DNA from: Halisarca cf. caerulea
Lineage: Eukaryota; Porifera; Demospongiae; Chondrillida; Halisarcidae
Direction of reading: 5' to 3'
Assembly (NCBI GenBank): GCA_963170055.1
Contig: CAUJGJ010000371.1
Span: 3,866,011 to 3,876,010 of the forward strand
DNA length: 10,000 nucleotides
Within the stretch, counting starts at the first letter, position 1, and every line of letters starts with the position of its first letter. Under the pieces are notes generated by a model. The model saw only the letters and a list, made by a program, of their open reading frames with translations. It had not been told where the DNA came from and made no database searches. Shown here piece after piece: positions 1 through 10,000 of this stretch. The position numbers and the translations under genes were made by a program.

Positions 1-10
1 TACTCATATA

Positions 11-188
11 CAGTCAAACCTCGTTAGTGAGTACACCTGGGGGCCCTCCAAATTGCTACTCACTATCAGTAGTACTTGCTATAACCATATAGATTAGTAT
101 TATGGGTTATAAGCTGGGGTATCATATCCTTGTACTTCCTTACCAGGTATTACTCATTAACTGTGTTCTTACTAACGAGGTTCTACTG
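11..188. mobile_element. TA-flanked MITE, pogo/Tc1-mariner-like (family C)
   Basis: The left end reads CAGTCAAACCTCGTTAGTGA. The reverse complement of the right end reads CAGTAGAACCTCGTTAGTAA, giving terminal inverted repeats of about 27 bp with few mismatches. A TA lies on each side (9-10 and 189-190), the target duplication expected for Tc1/mariner-type elements. The element is 178 bp and non-coding, so it would depend on a transposase made elsewhere. Confidence 0.8.
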
Positions 189-210
189 TATTTCTCAGCT
201 GTCCCCTTTC

Positions 211-268
211 GGGCCAGATCTCGTGGGGATGTATTATTTGGCATGCCTATCAGGTAAGGTTCAAGCTG
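211..268. repeat. Dispersed repeat, copy 1 (second copy at 860-915)
   Basis: The stretch GTATTATTTGGCATG at 231-245 and ATCAGGTAAGGTTCA just after it recur at 878-907, with a few substitutions and a small gap between copies. Both copies begin about 20-25 bp after the right end of a TA-flanked MITE. The family is not recognised. Confidence 0.7.
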
Positions 269-535
269 TGTCCTTTGTAGGGAGGTTGTCCGATTCTCAG
301 GCTGAGTCATTTGTAGGGAAGTTATCTCAATTCTCAAGCTGTGTCCTTTGTAGGATGGTTGCCCAAATTCTCATCTATGTCCTATGTAGAGGTTGTCCCA
401 ATTCCCAAGATGTAAAGATTGTCCCAATTCTCAAGCTGTCCTTTGTAGGGAGGTTGTCTCAATTCCCAAGCCATGTCCGTTGTAGAGAGGTCTGAATTAT
501 CAAGCTGTGTCCTTTGTAAAGAGGTTGTCCCAATT
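261..535. repeat. Degenerate minisatellite, ~36-bp unit, about 8 copies
   Basis: The unit reads approximately TCAAGCTGTGTCCTTTGTAG then GGAGGTTGTCCCAATTC. The TTGTAG core recurs near 275, 310, 347, 383, 443, 480 and 513, with spacings near 36-37 and one interval of about 60. Copies differ by substitutions and small indels, so the array is old. The core reversed (AACCTCCCTACAAAGGAC) resembles the ends of the pogo-like MITEs in this window. Confidence 0.75.
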
Positions 536-661
536 TTAGAGCGCCCCCTATAGTATATTCTGCTGTGCATTTTTCACTTTGTACATATGTTCTGTTAGTA
601 TGCAGCCCTAGTCCCACCTTGTAGTTAGTGTAGGATGTTGTTGTTAGTGTGAAAACATGTA

Positions 662-840
662 CATAAGTACCTCCTTTGAGAGACCGCCCTTGTGAATGAC
701 CACCTCTTTTGTAAGACTGGCTTTGCTGGTCACAAATGTGTATGTGGCCATACTACATTCCCCCTCATCATAGACCACCACTTTTGAAATACCACCTTTC
801 ACCTGTTTCTAAGGGTGGTCTCTCAAAAGGGGTACTACTG
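662..840 (+). mobile_element. TA-flanked MITE (family B), full-length copy
   Basis: The right end reversed reads CAGTAGTACCCCTTTTGAGA. The left end reads CATAAGTACCTCCTTTGAGA, so the inverted repeats run about 30 bp into GACCACCCTT. TA lies at 660-661 and 841-842. Length is 179 bp. Internal GCTTTGCTGGTCACAAATG is shared with three other copies here (4525-4700, about 6284-6440, 7998-8140). Confidence 0.8.
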
Positions 841-859
841 TACTCATTTGTTAGCTCTC

Positions 860-915
860 TGGGAAGATCTTGAGGCTGTATTATTTGGCATGTTTATCAG
901 GTAAGGTTCATGCTG
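860..915. repeat. Dispersed repeat, copy 2
   Basis: Same sequence as 211-268: AAGATCTTGAGGC then TGTATTATTTGGCATG and TATCAGGTAAGGTTCATGCTG. It follows the family B MITE just as copy 1 follows the family C MITE. On the minus strand both copies could encode P-Y-L-I-x-M-P-N-N-T, which follows from DNA similarity and is not taken as coding. Confidence 0.65.
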
Positions 916-1042
916 AAGGCACACATCTATGGAGGAGAGTAAACCTGTTGACAGTTGATCAAGAATGTGTGCGTAATAGTATTGTGGTCTATTACATTGC
1001 AATCGCATAAGGTTCTGTTTCATAATGAAAAGTGGCAAGATA

Positions 1043-1536
1043 CCTCAAAAGTAATGTGTTGTCTGCTTCATATTATACAGTAGTACTCCATATATAGGGA
1101 TGACACGGAAACAAAGGCGGAATAGGGATTTGCGCTTATGTAATAACTCTAAAAACTGACTTCCGGTACATTTTGGAGTTCCGAAAGCCATTTGTTTTGC
1201 ATTCTCGCCAACTTTTAAATAGAGTAACAAGAAGCTCTAACCCGAGATATCTTGCCCTCTCTTCACCTCACCTGATCCTCTAGCCCCCCCAAGAATTGAG
1301 GGTCAATTTGGTTCTCCACAGGTAGTTATCAAAATATATAGACTGCATGGTTGATACATGCACTCGAATGCCTCACCGATTTCACAAAAGTGCTGCTACA
1401 TCATGCCATATGATGCATTTGATGGGAGAATAATGATTATAGTAAAGTGAATTTGCACAACACCGCACAGTTTCAGTTTCAGTTTTGTGCTTGTATTTGT
1501 TTAACTGGTGGACTTTATTGTATTGAGTTTTTGTAT

Positions 1537-1537
<1 letters not shown>
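1043..1537. other. Unassigned stretch
   Basis: I see no supported gene, RNA gene or repeat copy here. A 61-codon minus-strand frame (1045-1230) has mixed composition but no domain I recognise. A seven-C run lies near 1285. CAGTTTCAGTTTCAGTTTTG near 1468 is a minor triplet-like repeat just before the CA array. Confidence 0.5.
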
Positions 1538-1625
<88 letters not shown>

Positions 1626-1637
1626 CACACACGCGTG

Positions 1638-1683
<46 letters not shown>

Positions 1684-1702
1684 CACACACATATACACAC
1701 AT

Positions 1703-1775
<73 letters not shown>
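1538..1775. repeat. CA/TG microsatellite with two interruptions
   Basis: About 238 bp of (CA)n on the + strand. It is broken near 1623-1640 (TGCACACACGCGTGCACG) and near 1677-1705 (TACACGCACACACATATACA and ATGTACAC). These substitutions divide it into three purer blocks. The His/Thr and Val/Cys open frames across it are artefacts of the dinucleotide repeat. Confidence 0.97.
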
Positions 1776-2379
1776 AATTTGCATGCATTCAAGTACCCAT
1801 GAAGCCCAGATGCCAACTTGTTTTAGTCACCAACCTGAACGGGAAATGTACACTCACACAGTGTATTCCTCTGAGATTTGTCCTTCAGAGTTTTCTCCTT
1901 ATCACCTACACATATGTTGCACACCCCATGCAATGTTCTATTCCAGACTAGAGTATAACGTGTACAGTGTTTATGTACTTTCTCTAGTCTTTTTAGTACT
2001 TCAATGGAATTTAACACATGCAGTTAAATGTGGAGTTAATGGCTGTATCTGTAGCCCCACAGCACTTGTCCTAGCTGGGTAGAAGCTGGTGGCAGGACCA
2101 GCATAATAGTGCGCATACGCAGCTGAAGATATGCATACAGCGCGGGACTGTGTCTTGGAGCAGGATTGCAGGAATAAAGCCCCCTTTGTTCAGTTGTATC
2201 TGCTATTTTTCTTTTTCTCTGCCTATTCGCACGAAAGGGGTGGGGGTAGGTGTTGACTTCCAGGTGCAAAGTATGTAGGAATTATATATGCAGCTTCATG
2301 TCAGGGGAAGCTACCGTGAACTCTGACACCGGATGTCAGGGAATAAATTAGTGGGTTATAGGCTGGGCGGGAAGCACCT
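1776..2379. other. Unassigned stretch
   Basis: I found no exon of the Notum-like gene here, nor a GGGWC-like codon run. A small direct repeat ATGTCAGGG(G)AA occurs near 2298 and 2333. The 77-codon minus frame at 2036-2269 has no recognisable motif. A GT-rich, mixed stretch near 2080-2170 could be an untranslated exon or an old repeat, but nothing decides it. Confidence 0.45.
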
Positions 2380-2400
2380 GGGGGGGGGGGGGGGGGGGGG
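2380..2400. repeat. G homopolymer, 21 bases
   Basis: Uninterrupted G from 2380 to 2400, preceded by GGGCGGGAAGCACCT. It could form a G-quadruplex on the + strand. Its length is also the kind that sequencing miscounts. Confidence 0.9.
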
Positions 2401-2428
2401 TTGCGATCACACTTGTAGAGTACTACTG

Positions 2429-2582
2429 CATGTAATTTACTGGGTATAAGTCGCAGCTTTGATGCCTAAATTTTACTGGCAAAATGTGGGGTGCGACTTA
2501 TGTACCAAATTGCTCATTATGGCTGATGACATGATAATGCTGTTCAAAACCGTGGTGCGACTTATACCCCGTAAAATACGGT
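2429..2582. mobile_element. MITE-like element with TGCGACTTAT terminal repeats
   Basis: The left end contains TTTACTGGGTATAAGTCGCA. The right end reversed reads CCGTATTTTACGGGGTATAA then GTCGCACC, forming imperfect inverted repeats of about 25 bp. A third TGCGACTTAT copy is internal near 2492. From memory, repeats with an ATAAGTCGCAC core are widespread in animal genomes. I could not fix a target duplication, so the ends are approximate. Confidence 0.6.
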
Positions 2583-2690
2583 CTATAAGTTAGAGTATGT
2601 AATGCAGATAGTTAAGTAATAATATTATATAAATTGGCCCATCTTATAAGCGCGGAAGATGCAAGGCATTAATTGCATGTAATACTACGT

Positions 2691-2766
2691 ACATGTATGT
2701 ACATTATAAGCCTTAGTACTTGTATAATACATGTATGTACATAATAAGACTTAGTGCTTGTATAAT
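2691..2766. repeat. Two tandem 38-bp copies
   Basis: ACATGTATGTACATTATAAG plus CCTTAGTACTTGTATAAT is repeated at 2729 with three substitutions, and a third partial copy begins at 2767. The array ends about 25 bp before the splice acceptor of exon A. Confidence 0.75.
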
Positions 2767-2791
2767 ACATAATATTGCTGCCTCTTTATAG

Positions 2792-9559
<6,768 letters not shown>

Positions 9560-9614
9560 AGTGTTTGTGCATGCATGACATTATTGATTTTGATTGTTTG
9601 CTTGAAGTTACTCG

Positions 9615-9686
9615 ATTAAAATTAATCGTATGTTATTTTGTTTTAATTTCCTTTCATAATTATACATACCTACTTATCATAATAAA
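9615..9686 (+). promoter_or_regulatory. Candidate polyadenylation signals
   Basis: ATTAAA lies at 9615-9620 and canonical AATAAA at 9681-9686, 56 and 122 bases after the stop codon. With AATAAA, cleavage would fall at about 9696-9716, at the start of the CA array. TTGTG directly after AATAAA is weakly GT-rich. The short palindrome CGATTAAAATTAATCG (9613-9628) overlaps the first signal. Assignment is by motif and position only. Confidence 0.5.
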
Positions 9687-9696
9687 TTGTGCATGA

Positions 9697-9703
9697 ACAC
9701 ACA

Positions 9704-9773
<70 letters not shown>

Positions 9774-9839
9774 CACATGTACACACACACGTATACACAC
9801 ACACACACACACTCACACATGCACATGTACACACACACG

Positions 9840-9878
<39 letters not shown>

Positions 9879-9962
9879 ACACACACACACACGCACACAC
9901 ACGTACACACACATGTGCATGCATGTATACACATGCAGACACATATATGTACACATACACAC
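9697..9962. repeat. CA/TG microsatellite, compound, with internal duplication
   Basis: Mostly (CA)n to about 9913, then a looser CA/TG/TA mix to about 9962. The block ATGCACATGTACACACACAC then GTATACAC occurs at 9771 and again at 9819, 48 bp apart, so the array grew by segment duplication as well as slippage. It starts about 10 bp after the AATAAA at 9681-9686. Confidence 0.95.
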
Positions 9963-10000
9963 CATCCATCCCCATTCATTATATATAAATATATTGCTAC

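Noticed and set aside
140..1038. Minus-strand frames at 140-337 and 844-1038 sharing P-Y-L-I-x-M-P-N-N-T as a protein family
   Set aside because: The similarity is explained by the duplicated DNA segment, which is equally similar at all codon positions as far as I can see by eye.
1382..2082. Long open frames of His/Thr (plus strand) and Val/Cys (minus strand) across 1382-2082, and likewise at 9080-9396 and 9670-9988
   Set aside because: They are the direct translation of (CA)n microsatellites in all frames and have no other coding signal.
1..2790. N-terminal exons of the Notum-like gene in this stretch
   Set aside because: I looked for codons for G-G-G-W-C and for W-N upstream of Y-C-S and found no run with a matching splice donor.

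Overview
The window looks like animal nuclear DNA, most likely from a marine invertebrate. A sponge is my guess but it is weak. The evidence is one split gene with GT-AG introns, three very long CA microsatellites, several minisatellites, and many short TA-flanked inverted-repeat elements (MITEs). There is no bacterial gene packing, and most long open frames are artefacts of the repeats.

One gene is readable, on the + strand. It is the C-terminal part of a Notum / pectin acetylesterase family carboxylesterase (alpha/beta hydrolase fold). I rebuild it from four exons: 2792-2922, 6656-7034, 7860-7983 and 9399-9559. The phases join without a break (795 nt, 264 codons plus TAA). The Ser, Asp and His expected of the catalytic triad are all present, as is the Cys-rich C-terminal motif. 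The N-terminal part of the protein (signal peptide and the Gly-Gly-Gly-Trp-Cys region) is not seen here and probably lies upstream of base 1.

Layout: 1-1040 holds two TA-flanked MITEs, a decayed ~36-bp tandem repeat and a duplicated segment. 1043-1537 is unassigned. 1538-1775 is a CA array. 1776-2790 is mostly unassigned, with a G tract, a MITE-like element and a 38-bp duplication leading to the first visible exon. Intron 1 (2923-6655) holds two inverted-repeat elements, a 31-bp minisatellite, a hairpin, a 48-bp minisatellite and a dense MITE cluster. The last MITE ends 15 bp before the next exon. Intron 2 (7035-7859) holds another MITE. Intron 3 (7984-9398) holds a truncated MITE, a ~300-bp foldback and a CA array. 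After the stop codon there are candidate poly(A) signals and a third CA array to about 9962.

I found no multi-gene system such as defence or biosynthesis. The most interesting material is the MITE community, made of several sequence families that share a terminal motif and a length near 178 bp, and how closely it presses on the splice sites of this gene.
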